A DNA stretch of 64,000 bases, taken from Sycobia sp. Sy_11. Lineage: Eukaryota; Arthropoda; Insecta; Hymenoptera; Epichrysomallidae. Each line of letters opens with the position of its first letter. The first letter of the stretch is position 1. The translations under genes and the position numbers were made by a program. Location: the NCBI GenBank assembly GCA_018907035.1, contig JACCIC010000004.1:286001-350000 (forward strand). The letters run 5' to 3'. Under the pieces are notes generated by a model. The model saw only the letters and a program-made list of their open reading frames with translations. It was not told the DNA's origin and did not search any database. Positions 33,967 through 44,814 of this stretch are shown here, piece by piece.

Positions 33967-34871
33967 TTAAATAAAAGAATGAGAAAGAGAAATATTAATT
34001 TCTATTGGGTCCCCTCCTATACTGGACTTATAAAAATACAATTGTAATTATGGAGGAGTATGTAGTACGTAAATCAACTTAAATAACAGAGAAACAAATC
34101 GTATATATAGACTTGTATGAATCATATAAAAAAGATATGAAAATTAATACAAAGAAAATTATTGAAAAAATTGGATTCACAAAAGAAAATAAATATTTTA
34201 CATATTTTGACACAGAGCAAAGAAACTTATATGTATAACAGTTGATATCGATTTACGGTCCTTTACGAAACACATTTGCGAATATTATTCTTTTTACCTA
34301 AAATTGTATAAATATTCTTCTTAATTTATAGTTAATAATGTAAACTAATATTCTATTTACATCGTAAGTTGTAAATATAACTGTAACTCTATAAGTTATA
34401 TAGCAACATAATCTCTGATATAAAATTATATTTGCTTAAATGAAAAAAATAATTATAGTTTGAAAAATGTAAATTAAGTAATAAATAAGAAGATTCTTTA
34501 AGATCATTTTGAAGACATGAAAGTTATTTTCAAAAGCATCATTAAAATATAACTTATATTAACTTACGACGTATCAGAATTAGTTTTTATAGTAATCCCA
34601 TCTTTTAATGTGCTCCTCAGCTGTATCGAATCATAATCATTATCACTTATTGTCGAAAAGATAGAACTTTTTACACGTGCATTTAAATTATTAGATATTA
34701 CTATACCGTTCACTAAATTAATTGATAGCATCTGAAAGAATATATATAAAATATATATATTGTTGGATTTCAATCTTATTTATTTGAATTTATTAAATCT
34801 GCTTTAGTTAAAATTTATAAGTTAATCTTGAAACTTACTAATAGTGCGAGACCTCTGCTCAAAGCGATCAT
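33967..34871 (-). CDS. candidate small secreted protein, three exons
   Basis: Exon model on minus: 34871-34839 (11 codons, ATG start), 34731-34568 and 34021-33967 (stop TAA). Introns are 107 and 546 bp. Donors are GTAAGT in both cases; acceptors are TTTCAG and TCCAG. The phases fit and the total is 252 bases, 83 residues. The N-terminus MIALSRGLALLMLSINLVNG is a textbook signal peptide assembled across the first splice. The rest is polar, with no cysteine and no dibasic cleavage site. A TATA box and initiator stand at the right distance upstream. I recognise no family. Exons 1-2 are well supported by frame and signals; exon 3 is weaker because the long second intron leaves alternatives. Expression is not known. 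Confidence 0.5.
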
Positions 34872-34893
34872 TTTTGATCTAATGCTTTTCACT

Positions 34894-34930
34894 AACTGGT
34901 ATTTAAAGAATCGTTTCTCGCTTTTAAAAG
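34894..34930 (-). promoter_or_regulatory. TATA box and initiator of the candidate secreted-protein gene
   Basis: TTTTAAAA (34922-34929) lies about 31 bases upstream of CCAGTT (predicted +1 at 34897), matching the usual TATA-to-initiator distance. The ATG follows after a 26-nt leader. Confidence 0.5.
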
Positions 34931-36111
34931 AACGTAATCTCAGCTATTCTCTAAAAGCATACTTCTGTTCAACAACGGAAATGTAGCTAATCATTCGAAA
35001 ACTGTAGAAAGGAACTTTCTTTTTTGCAACATAAAAATACCATCATCTAAATTATAAATTCAAATATGTCATGAGGACGCACCTACAAAAATTATTCGCT
35101 TAAAATTTAAATAATAGAGATAAATGTAGGAATTTTCGAAAATGAAACTTTTTTTACGCATGCGAATATGCAGATATTAAATATTGTAATATTGTAATAT
35201 TCAAAGCCTCGAATAACGTTAGAAAGTATATAGTATTATTAAATATTATGACCCATTAGTCGTCTAATGAATTACGAATCAAGAAATTTATATTACAATC
35301 AGTGTCAATTAATATTTGAGCTCAATTGATACAAATCAACACTAAATATAAGTACTCATTAATAATAGAACTTTCTTAATTTCATAAATAACTGCTCTGC
35401 ATTTAGGATTTTATAGTTACAAACCTTACTAATTGTTAAACTACTTTTGAGAAAAAATTTTTGAAAAATAAATCACACTACATTTATAAAGTATGACAGA
35501 GCGATTATGAACTTATATTTTAAATATATTTGAGACATGCTAAATTGTACCTCTATTAATATTTATTACAACTCTATGCTGTCATCATTATAAATATATG
35601 TATATTATTTGACTTTCTGAGATCTATTTTTCATTCGAATTATTAGGGATATTTAAAATGAAAAAATTATTGGTCATGAATTCATCGCAACAATAAACAA
35701 TATACAATTATTCAAAAATCTACTTACCTTTTTGTCCTTTGATTTTTTTGACTCTGAGCATTATTGGAATTTAAAATGTTGTACATCTTTACGCATTGTG
35801 ATCATTTAATATGTGATAGCTTAAAGGTCAATTTTAGAACGCTATTCTACTACTTTTACTCTAATATTGGTAAACATTTTTGTTTCTAAATGTGTATTTT
35901 TGACTCCAATTAAGGTACAAAAAATGTAATAATATTTTAACTAACACATAAGATTGGTAAATAAAATTGGTTTTGTACTTATTAGCAGTAGGACTGTTGT
36001 CTTCTACTGGCTAGATTATAAATATGTACGTATGTCCGATGTATTTTGTTTGATTTTTCTTTTTGCAAACAATTATATTCATCATCGCCCTTTTGGTGTT
36101 TTACAAATATA
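34931..36111. other. AT-rich non-coding stretch
   Basis: No gene recognised on either strand. 36025-36110 weakly resembles 29655-29755, a possible old dispersed repeat. Confidence 0.55.
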
Positions 36112-36375
36112 AACTAATAAATCTTTCTATTGGTCTTAACAGTCCAATTAAATAATTTAAAACTAATATATAATAATATCAATATATATTTATATCAATA
36201 TTAGTACATATCAATATATAATTAATTGAAAATTATAATTACAGTCAGACTGTCCTTTTTTAAAGCCACCCCCAAAGACTAATGTGAAATAAAACTATAT
36301 TAGCTGAAAAAATTCTTTATTCATGAAGTGCAATCTGACTGTCTCCACAACCTTTACCCAATTGAGGAATGAATG

Positions 36376-36418
36376 ATGTTCAACGTTTCAAGCTCGCTAT
36401 GGCTCCTCATCAGGAACT
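36376..36418 (-). ncRNA. hammerhead-ribozyme-like motif in PLE terminal repeat (copy 2)
   Basis: On minus: AGTTC, CTGATGAG, GAGC/GCTT stem, GAAA, CGTT, GAAC. Copy 1 has AGTCC and GGAC in the helix I positions, so both strands of one pair changed together (C-G to U-A). The core is identical. Confidence 0.7.
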
Positions 36419-36433
36419 AACCTAAACCGTATA

Positions 36434-37286
36434 CGAGGTGTGTTCAAAAAGTAACGAAAATTTTTCAATTTCGCGAGTTTGGAGAGTGCCTTTATAAAAT
36501 TTTTTTTATTATGTTAGTACGCATGTCCCTGAAGCACGATAAAATTTTCAGCAATATTCATTGCTTATTTTTTTAGTGACAGCCACTAAAGTTAAACGTG
36601 TTTTTAGAGCTCGGCGATTTTCGTTTGTCAAGCCTTTTTCGGTCTTGGCAATTTAGAATACCTCCACTGGGATTGAGCCTTAGTTTTTACATAATATCTA
36701 TAAACCCATGTTTCATCACTTGTTATAACACGTTTCAGTATTTCTGCATCGTATTAACTTCATTTTCCATGGAAAAAATTCCATAGCATGAGCCAACTGA
36801 TATACCAACATCATCAGCGACTTCTCTGATTGTGATTTGGCGATCGTTCATAACCATTTCTTTCACTTTTTTCACGTTTTCATCGGTTGTTGATGTGCTT
36901 GGGCGTCCAGGTCGTTCATCATCTTCAACGTTTTCGCGGCCATCTTGGAAAAGCTTATACCACTCGTAAATCTTTGTTTTACTCATAGTAGACTCATCTT
37001 ATGCCTTTGTTAAAATTTTACAAACTTCGCTACAATTTATTTTATTTTTTACGTAAAATTGAAAACAAATTCTTTGCTCCATTTTTTTTCACAAACGAAA
37101 AGCGCCGAACTCAAAAAAAACACGTCTAATGTTAACGGCTGCCACTTAAAAAGTAAGCGATGAATATTGCTGAAAAATTGATCGTACTTCAGGGGCATGC
37201 GTACCAACATAATAAAATTTTTATACAGACGGACTCTCCAAACCCGTGAAATTAAAAAATTCTCGTTCCTTTTTGAACACACCTCG
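36434..37286 (-). mobile_element. mariner, internally deleted (853 bp), inside PLE copy 2
   Basis: Ends CGAGGTGTGTTCAAAAAGTA and its inverted partner CTTTTTGAACACACCTCG; TA at 36432-36433 and 37287-37288. The PLE sequence resumes on the far side. TIR sequence differs from the other mariners here, so it is another subfamily. Confidence 0.9.
36640..36986 (-). pseudogene. mariner transposase, N-terminal half plus catalytic start
   Basis: Starts MSKTKIYEWYKLFQDGRENV, then DDERPGRPSTSTTDENVKKV, with the HTH VMNDRQITIREVADDVGIS. A small deletion and frameshift near 36780 lead to KRVITSDETWVYRYYVKTKA, where the family has YD; the first catalytic D is replaced by Y. After PRPKKA there is a stop and the remainder, including the other two catalytic D residues, is deleted. 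Confidence 0.87.
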
Positions 37287-37395
37287 TATTAATATCCTCG
37301 TACTAATAACTTATGTATACCCCTATTCCTAGCAAACTAAAAATTTGGTAATTTGAATATACAATCCCCCCTCTACACAAAATGATCAAAACCAA

Positions 37396-37800
37396 TCAAT
37401 TTAATAAAGAATTATAAATATTATCTAATTGATTTAACTCTAATATTAAATTCATTTTATGTCGATTCTTTGTAATGTGAACACTTTCAAGACTCTGTCT
37501 TTTGTACTTATTATTAATACCATGTTCCAAAATATCCACATTTACAAAATCAAAGGAATGTAAAAACATCAAAGAACGTTCTTTTAAACCAGAAGTAATA
37601 TGTGAACTACGTAAATTATATTTATGTTCATAAATTCTCTTTTTTAAACATCTACTTGTTTGTCCAATGCAGCATTCATTACAATCCATTGAATTAATTT
37701 TGTAAACAACTCCAGATTTTAAACATAGATCATCAATATCCTTGCAATTATTAAATAACTTACTTAAATTATTACTATTTGAAAGAAAATTTTAATGTTA
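37396..37800 (-). pseudogene. PLE GIY-YIG endonuclease, copy 2
   Basis: Frame: GVVYKINSMDCNEC, CIGQTSRCLKKRIYEHKYNL, SSHITSGLKERSLMF, ending YNSLLN as in copy 1. The YIG motif reads CIG and one zinc-type Cys is S. A one-base deletion near 37790 breaks the join to the linker (ELSERIKRNFRKYNIKI). Role: target nicking for PLE insertion. More degraded than copy 1. Confidence 0.85.
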
Positions 37801-38419
37801 TATTTCCGAAAATTTCTTTTAATTCTTTCCGACAATTCTCTAACATATGGTAAAACTATAATTTTGCCTTATTAACATAAACTCTTACATTATATCTACT
37901 TTCGATATTATAAATGTCAAACAATATCTCTGCAATTACTTTATTAATAAATTCAATTGGATATCTATTATTAATGAAAGTTTCTCATACTATCTGCAAA
38001 TTATTCAGTCTAAAATCTTTATGTGACAATTTTATTGCTCTGTTAATGACACCTTTCAGTGTCCCAATTTTGTTTCGGAATTGGTGGTGTGAATTATAAT
38101 CTAAAAACCTACCTGACCAAGTAGGTTTTCTATAACAATTAAGCGTTTCTTTATTATTATTATACCTAATGACATCGATGTCCAAAAAAACTCAACTGAT
38201 TATTGACTTCAATCTCCTTTGTAAATTTAATTCTGTCATATATAGAATTAAGAATATCCACCATTTCATATACTAAACTTCTGGAACAATTGTAAAGATA
38301 TCAACATATCTCTTAAATATAATTGGTTCAAAAATTAATTTTGACAAAGCAATACTTTCTAATTTTTCCGTAACTAAGTTGTCTATAACCGGCGACAGAG
38401 GCGACCCCATTGGACAACA
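37801..38419 (-). pseudogene. PLE reverse transcriptase, palm to C-terminal region (copy 2)
   Basis: Read on minus: MGSPLSPVIDNLVTEKLES, then FKRYVDIFTIV, then after a frameshift YNNNKETLNCYRKPTWSGR, LDYNSHHQFRNKIGTLKG. These are RT palm and thumb blocks of Penelope elements. The active site reads YVDI instead of YVDD: one GAT codon is missing at about 38297-38308, an in-frame three-base loss of a catalytic Asp. Several stops lie downstream. It is truncated upstream by the 223-bp insert. Confidence 0.85.
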
Positions 38420-38642
38420 TATTTTTACCGCGTTATAATCTATTAATTTAATTTGAGTTTTGTTACATTTTCGTGTATTCTAATAGTTTGATTTGACATT
38501 TAACTCATTATTCTTTTCGCGTGTGTGACGGAAATAAATTATTATAAGTTAATGTTTTTAATATTTTCGCGTTATATTTGTGTAATAGATTTAAGTATCG
38601 GTCGTAATGAATTTGCGCGGCCATGTTTTTGGCCGTCGCATC
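38420..38642 (+). repeat. 223-bp dispersed repeat, copy B, inside PLE RT
   Basis: Same length and near-identical to 27768-27990. It replaces roughly 90 codons expected between SSYIKDSWCFYNEVK and the MGSPLSP block of the PLE RT, with no target duplication seen. Confidence 0.88.
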
Positions 38643-38770
38643 TTTTACTTCATTGTAAAAGCACCAACTATCTTTAATATAAGAACTAGTTTTTCCAACT
38701 ATTTTCACCAATATATTAGATAAAAATCTGGTAAGATTATTGGTTGGAAATTAAAAGAAGATACTCGGAT
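38643..38770 (-). pseudogene. PLE reverse transcriptase, N-terminal block (copy 2)
   Basis: Minus strand reads NNLTRFLSNILVKIVGKTSS followed by YIKDSWCFYNEVK, the conserved IKDS block upstream of the RT palm in Penelope elements. It is separated from the rest by the 223-bp insert. Upstream PLE sequence is not recognisable beyond about 38790. Confidence 0.75.
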
Positions 38771-38839
38771 TCAAAATGTCAACTTTTCTTTATGTTACTG
38801 AATACTGCTTATATAAGAAAATAATATAAACATAGATTC

Positions 38840-39629
38840 ACTATCGAGTGAAGATGAAACTCAGCCCGTCGGCGCTTGGATTAGCTTGATTGAAGAAGTA
38901 GCCCTGATTAACGGATCGACTGATCGAGGAATATGCCTTGCGGCCAGGCAAGCGCTAACAGGCACAGCAGAGAAGCGGCTGTCTTCCGAATGAAGAGCTC
39001 GCACATGGGAAAATGTGAAACAGTGTTTAAGGAGTGCATTCCAGTATCATTTGGAGCAGCATCGGATACTCGAGAAGCTTCGGCAAGAAAAGCCGAGGCG
39101 CGATGAGCCGCTCAATCAGTATGCATTACGAATGCGAACCATCGGCTGTAGAGGAGACGTGCCAGAAAGATTATTGTTGAAATATTTTGTCGACGGCATT
39201 CCCAGCGACGGACTATAGAAAGTGTCTCTGTATGCTTGTAATAGTTTCGAGGAGCTCAAGGGAGCTATAGCTGTTTACGAGACGGCATGGAGCGCGTCTC
39301 ATAACGGCCGCCCAGGACGGAAGGAAGAAGCATTGAGAAAACCTTTCAATCCAAACGAGAGAAAATATCAGCCGATCAAACCGGGTAGATGTTTCAACTG
39401 CGGGAAGCATAGACACATTGGCAGAGAATGTCCTGACAAACAGAGAGGCGTCATCTGCTACAAATGCCAGAAGCAAGGACACCTATCGAAGGAGTGCGGG
39501 GAGAGGAGCATAGGCGCGGTTAAGCAAATTAGTGGCGACAGAAGGAAGCAACACCGGGATCATGCAAAGGCAGCCGTCGCAGGAATCAAGGTGATGGCTC
39601 TGATAAATTCGGGAGTTTCGTCAATATAA
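38840..39629 (+). pseudogene. gypsy Gag, zinc knuckles and protease start
   Basis: The Gag capsid region reads LAARQALTGTAEKRLSSE then NVKQCLRSAFQYHLEQHRI and LNQYALRMRTIG. In-frame stops: TGA at about 38992 and TAG at 39216-39218 (GL stop KVSLYACNSF). Two clean CCHC zinc knuckles follow, CFNCGKHRHIGREC and CYKCQKQGHLSKEC, which bind element RNA. The retropepsin start reads MALINSGVSSI, with N in place of the catalytic D, and stops there. Confidence 0.87.
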
Positions 39630-39746
39630 CGAGAGAAGAGCTGTGGGACGCGATAAATAACTCATAACGATAAGTAACTAACGATAATAAATCCGCTTCC
39701 AATAATTGAATACGTCGGAAAGCTAAATGGTTTTGACAACATTCTA

Positions 39747-40771
39747 GTGCGACCGAATAGCCGCATAGTCCTGAATACGGTGCTAAATGGAGTCGACTAT
39801 AAGCTCGAATACGTTTTTGTGCCGAACAGTGCTACGAATGAAAAAGTACTTATCGGAGATCCGCTAAGAGATGTCGCAAGAGTAGTTCTTGAACACGACA
39901 AGACCGTTGTAGAACTGCTCCCAGGGGATGCATACGTGAACACGGTTAAGCAGGAGCTCAATCCTATCAATATTGCTCTACAAGGAGTAGTGAAGGAATT
40001 CCAGGCGGAAGCAAAAGCCTTAATAGAGAGCTATAAGCCACGTACAACGGAGGAAGCACCTGTCAAGATGGCAATATTGTTAAAGAACGAAACGTCGATT
40101 GCTCGTACGCCGCGACGTCATGCACCATAGGAAATGGCGGAGGTTGACAGGCAAGTCGAGGATTGGCTACGTGAAGGCTTAATATCCCCCAGCTACTCGG
40201 AATGTGCAAGCGAGGTGGTAGTCGTGTGGAAAAAGGACGGCGCGCCACGCGTTTGCATTGATTACAAATCTTTAAATAAGGTAATGATTAAGGAAAGAAC
40301 GCCGATGCCAATCATCGAAGATATATTAGATGAACTCGCAGATGCACGCGTTTTTTCCACCATTGACTTAAAAAACGGATTTTTTCGGTCGAGGAAGGTA
40401 GCCGTAAGTACACGGCGTTCGTAACGCCCAGGGGGCATTACGAATTCAACGTCGTCCCATTTGGCCTAGCGACTTCGCCAGTCGTATTCACCCGCTACAT
40501 CCGATACGTGTTTAGAGAGCTGATAAAGAAGAATATCATATTCGTGTATATGGATGGCGGTGTCGTTAAAGGTAAAACAAAGCGGGATGCGCTGGATAAT
40601 TTAAAACAGACGCTGAAGAACGTGGCGCAATATGAACTGAACATTAATTGGAAGAAGTGCCAGCTGCTGCAAAGGAGTATCGAGCTCCTCGGTGACGTCA
40701 TCGAAAATGGTAATATCGAGTTAGTCAGCTATCCCCAACCAAGGACCGCCAAGCATGTGCGACGCTTAACA
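39747..40771 (+). pseudogene. gypsy protease-RT region
   Basis: 39747-40130 is the protease C-terminus and linker (VFVPNSATNEKVLIGDPLRD). After TAG at 40128-40130 the RT begins in the same frame: DRQVEDWLREGLISPSYSEC, VVVWKKDGAPRVCIDYKSLN, VFSTIDLKNGFF. A frameshift near 40385 leads to YTAFVTPRGHYEFNVVPFGL, then IIFVYMDGGVVKG. The active site is YMDG instead of YMDD, so a catalytic Asp is lost. The sequence stops at PRTAKHVRRL where Helitron H4 starts. Confidence 0.88.
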
Positions 40772-40820
40772 TCACTACGAAAATATTCACGGTATTTAAT
40801 TGAAAAACGGAAATATCAAA

Positions 40821-40859
<39 letters not shown>

Positions 40860-41569
40860 ATATATATTGTATATATGTTATATTGTAAATATTATATATA
40901 CATATTTTAAATACGGTTTCTACTGAGTAATATTGTATTGGCGTGTACGGGCGATTGATTACGATATTCCGTTGCCTCAAGACGATTTCTATACGCAGTT
41001 GTGGGTTCGGATGATATAATACAATGTCCAGGTGTCTCTGGGCGATTTCTACGGGGAATATTGTATTTAGTTGATGGAAATCAAGATCCAGGTATGTAGT
41101 GAATACATATTACAATCAATACGAATGTAGTGATTGTATAAAATAGTCGGCAAAATATTATCTTTCTGAGGCCTACGATGGCTCGATCGCTAGAGCGAAG
41201 GACTAGTAACTTGGTGATCCGAGTTCAAAACCCGGTCTCGGCCGTTTGACACAAGCACCGCTGTAATAATTTACATGTGCTTTGTTTACAAACACATCGT
41301 AGACCTCCGTCGCTGATTAGCACCAATATTTGGAAGCATAAATAGAGCGACGTTAAATAACAAAAAAAAAAAAAAATATTATCTTTCTAAAGTGGGCGTT
41401 ACATTGAAGCAGCTTTTTATACAGAACTGACGATAAGTAAATTACGGTCAATTATTTATGGAAATATAGATTTGTATATATAAGAGTACTTTTTACTTAC
41501 ATATTATTGAATTATTTATGAAATCGCTTAATTTATTATCTCGGGCGAAGCCGAGACGGGGGATGCTAG
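40772..41569 (+). mobile_element. non-autonomous Helitron H4, with SINE
   Basis: Starts TCACTACGAAAATATTCACG after A, and ends hairpin (TCTCGG GCGAAG CCGAGA), CGGGGGATG, CTAG before T. A|TC...CTAG|T fits Helitron rules. In H2, H3 and H5 homology extends beyond the TC, so 40772 may instead be a breakpoint. A TAAA-type run replaces the usual TA tract (40817-40860). A SINE lies at 41168-41372. Confidence 0.75.
41152..41388 (+). mobile_element. tRNA-derived SINE, copy 1, with 16-bp target duplication
   Basis: The body is 41168-41372. A-box-like TGGCTCGATCGCTAGAGCG (about 41179-41197) and B-box-like GAGTTCAAAACCC (about 41220-41232) mark a tRNA-like pol III promoter. A non-tRNA body and poly(A) follow. 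AAAATATTATCTTTCT flanks it at 41152-41167 and 41373-41388, proving retrotransposition into H4. The tRNA part lacks a full cloverleaf, so it is not a tRNA gene. Confidence 0.92.
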
Positions 41570-43525
41570 TATTTTATAAGTACTTTATATAAATATAAAA
41601 GGGTCCTTTATCCGCGGAGTTTATAAATGTGGGACGTGCACGCGGCACGGGTCCGAGTGCGTAGCGATGGAGCCATGCGCAACACATGTTGTATCTTAAC
41701 ACAGAGCACGAGGCGCTGCGCCTCATATTTTATTACTTTTTCAAACATAATATATAATATAGATTATCAATATAAATGCCACGGGAAATCTTCGAAGTAC
41801 GGATGAAAGGACCCGGAGATGAGGGCGCCGTTTTTGGCGGTGTAACGGCGAAGTGCACGATCATGAAAACTCAACAAGGGAGTCTGTTTTCTGCCTTTAA
41901 GCCGCACACTTCGGGTGGTACTCTTGATAGAAAATAAATTCTTTACTTTACTAAATATTGCTTACTTTACTTCGTTTCACCGTAGATTATTATTAGTTTA
42001 TATATATTATTACTTTATATGTATTCATTATTATTCTTTTTAAAAAGTTTACTTATTAATTGTAGAATTTTCATCTTTACTTGCAATTAGAGCATTTTTA
42101 AAATTTAGCAAAATCAAATCAAAAGCTTCGGACGCGACACTGATTAAAAGAGCAGCTATAGATAGTATATTCAAATTACAATTCAGGCGCGTATAATAAA
42201 TAAGAGAGCCCTAATTTGAAACTCTATTGCAGACAGTGATAAACGAGGTCATATGTAAGCATTCAGTGCATGTACAGACTCCGGTCAATTTTTGTTTATA
42301 ATTACTAGAAGAAATGCGCTGGTACTTTTAATGTATGGCACGAACTAGGCAGATCAGTCACATTCATTCGTTGAGCATTTTTGCTACCGGCGTCAGTCGT
42401 CAGTTTTTGTTCAAATATTCAAGTTTTCTAACTGTGTACTCCTGATAAATTTGCTAATATACATTTGTAAAATGTCGTATTAATATTAAAAATGTGAGAC
42501 TAAACAAGCAACAAAAACATCGATGTTTATAAGAATATATAATGAAATATACAAAAATTGCGAAGAATATTATTGTCTATTTACAACGTACAAAGACAAG
42601 GGTATAGTATGTAACAAATGTGCGATATTTTAACGAAACATTTTGTTTTTATTCATTGATTATCATTAATTACACATGTTATAAACTACTTTTTAAAACA
42701 TGAAACATGATAAGTATTTTTCTGTGAAGAATATTTTACTTTTTAGGGCGCATTAAGAATCCGTTGCAAAGTTTTCAATAAACTGGACACATCTATAGAA
42801 GAGAAAAAATTTAACGAAATGCAGAAAAATCGAAGTGGCAATGTATTTTCAAATACTTTATAGTTTAGGTTTTGAATTTACATTTAATGTGTAATTATAT
42901 TTAAATCAATTAATAAAATTCATCTTAGTAATAAAATTCATAATTGAATATGAAAGTGTATGTTACTGACTGTTAAGACTTACTTTGTAATTTGTATTTA
43001 TACATATTATAATATTTCGATAATTTTATGATCTTTCATCTTAAAGATGGTAAGTGCGTTTTATATTGTATTGTATATGTATAAGGTTTCGTTAATTATT
43101 TATCAATAGGTCGTCACGACTATACGCAATTCGATGCGTCATTTCGTCGTAAAGAATTTCATTTGTTAAACAGTGTATCTTTAGTATAGAGTAATAAAAT
43201 ATGCCTTAGTGAGTAAGATTAATAAAATGAAGAATGTTTATATTATTTGTAGCGTTATATTAGAATATAGTAATCAGTAGATTATTTTACGTTGCGTTTA
43301 TAAGGATAGTATTACCTAGGATAAGACACGAGACTTCGAAAAGTATAATTCGACATAAATAAAATGCAGTAAGAAATTTAGATTTAATTTTATGCTCTAC
43401 TATATGTTATATAATTTTAATTGTTATAATTTTAATAAAATATCATCGGGTTAAATAAGCGTAATATGTATGTAAAGAAAGTCAGAGGAAATTATATGTA
43501 TCAACTCGGGAGAATTTAAGCTGGC

Positions 43526-43586
<61 letters not shown>

Positions 43587-43660
43587 ATTTCACTTCATCT
43601 CAAATATACGAACCTAATATTCAAAATTGAATAAATTATATTGATTTTGAGAAGTTTTGT
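41570..43660. other. AT-rich non-coding stretch
   Basis: No gene recognised. A small GC-richer patch at 41620-41720 and 41800-41920 could be an old element. TCAGTCGTCAGTTTTTG at about 42400 resembles initiator words but no ORF follows. (TA)n at 43528-43584. Confidence 0.5.
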
Positions 43661-43669
43661 AAAACATAC

Positions 43670-44130
43670 AGTGCTGTGACTGGAAAATGTCATTTCATTT
43701 GTAGGTGAATGTATGTACTTGAAAGATCCGGTGCCGTGCCCGGAAAACTTAGGTTTTCAAAAGCTGTACTTTCCTGTACATGCATTTACATGTCGAATGA
43801 TCTGGTTATTTTCAAAAGCTGAACAAATTGAATCTCTGCGAAATGTAGAGACATATATCCACAAAGATTAGATTTCTTTCCGGGCCACAAGGCTGCGAGA
43901 CAAAACTACTTGAGATCTTGCGCGATCGCGATATTATCTTATTGCTAAATTTCGGGGAACCTATTTTATGAGTAGGGATACGTCTATATAAGCGCGGGCG
44001 CGTTCAAGAATGAGGCTTTCTTTCCACTAGCTTTCTAAGGTTCGTTTGTATTCTTCTTTCAAAATAAATTTGTTTAGAGTATTTGTTAAATAAAGTTATT
44101 ATCTTTGTTATTATTATTATTTCGCTATGG
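43670..44130 (+). repeat. possible solo LTR
   Basis: A segment with TATATAAG (43985-43992), a GC-rich start region and AATAAA signals at about 44064 and 44091 has the layout of an LTR promoter plus polyadenylation unit. Termini and target duplication are not resolved, so this is tentative. Confidence 0.3.
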
Positions 44131-44269
44131 TGAAAAGGCCCTGGTCAATTATAGTGTATTTGGTATAGCTCTTCCACTGGCTCACTTTGTTTATGATTTA
44201 GAAGTATTTAATGTAATACATAGATACTTTGAAAAAAAAGTTAAGGATGTGCAAATTTTGTTGCGAAGA

Positions 44270-44530
44270 TAGTTTTCTTTCTAGCGGATATTCTGAATAA
44301 TATATTTAATGGTTTATAAACAATTTCAACAGGAAGATCGACGTGAATATAACGTCTGAATTCAAATATATTAAGCATTAAATTAAATACTATTTTCTAG
44401 TGGATACTTCTTTTATAGTGGATATTCTGATTGTTTTATTTAATGCATTCTATAGAAATTTTACTGTACAGTGGACATGAATATAACGTCTTCATTAACA
44501 TATTTTCAGCAATCGATGAAATACAGTACT
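44270..44530 (+). repeat. two diverged direct repeats of about 115 bp
   Basis: Both contain AGYGGATATTCTGA, a T-rich middle, and GTGAATATAACGTCT / ATGAATATAACGTCT followed by TTAA-rich sequence. No coding potential seen. Confidence 0.55.
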
Positions 44531-44814
44531 GGATAATTAAAAAATTAGGTATATAATTTTCTGAAAGTATAATTAAATTAATGCAGTTAAATTTATCAAT
44601 GAACTTTGTGTTAAAAAATTCAAGTAAGGCAATTCATTTTTAAAGTCTGATGAAATAAACATGTTAAGCGTATTTAACTTTTATAAATTTATATGTTTGA
44701 TGAAACTATTACGGAGAGTCGCAGAATTAAGAAGTACCATAGTAACTGCGCAAAGCTTTAACAATTTGAATGTACTACAAACTAAAAACGATACTAAAAA
44801 CGATACTAAAAACG

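Larger units (their letters stand above)
36112..38790 (-). mobile_element. Penelope-like retroelement, copy 2 (contains a mariner)
   Basis: Minus-strand PLE colinear with copy 1: terminal region with hammerhead-like motif, GIY-YIG, linker, RT C-terminus, RT palm motifs, RT N-terminal part. It is interrupted by a mariner (36434-37286) and by a 223-bp foreign segment replacing part of RT (38420-38642). The 5' edge is approximate. Confidence 0.85.
38840..40771 (+). mobile_element. Ty3/gypsy retrotransposon fragment
   Basis: Plus-strand gag, two zinc knuckles, protease remnant and RT, in order. It ends abruptly at Helitron H4 and does not resume beyond it. No LTRs found. Unrelated in sequence to the gypsy at 5931-10755. 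Confidence 0.85.

Noticed and set aside
34564..34773. Unspliced 69-codon ORF overlapping exon 2
   Set aside because: Its start lies in the predicted first intron; the spliced model gives a better signal peptide and promoter spacing.
29655..36110. Shared GATGTATTTTG...TATATTCAT blocks at 29655 and 36025
   Set aside because: Similarity is short and patchy; not enough to define an element.
41168..41260. tRNA gene
   Set aside because: Boxes A and B are present but the cloverleaf is degenerate, and the unit has a poly(A) tail and target duplication: a SINE.
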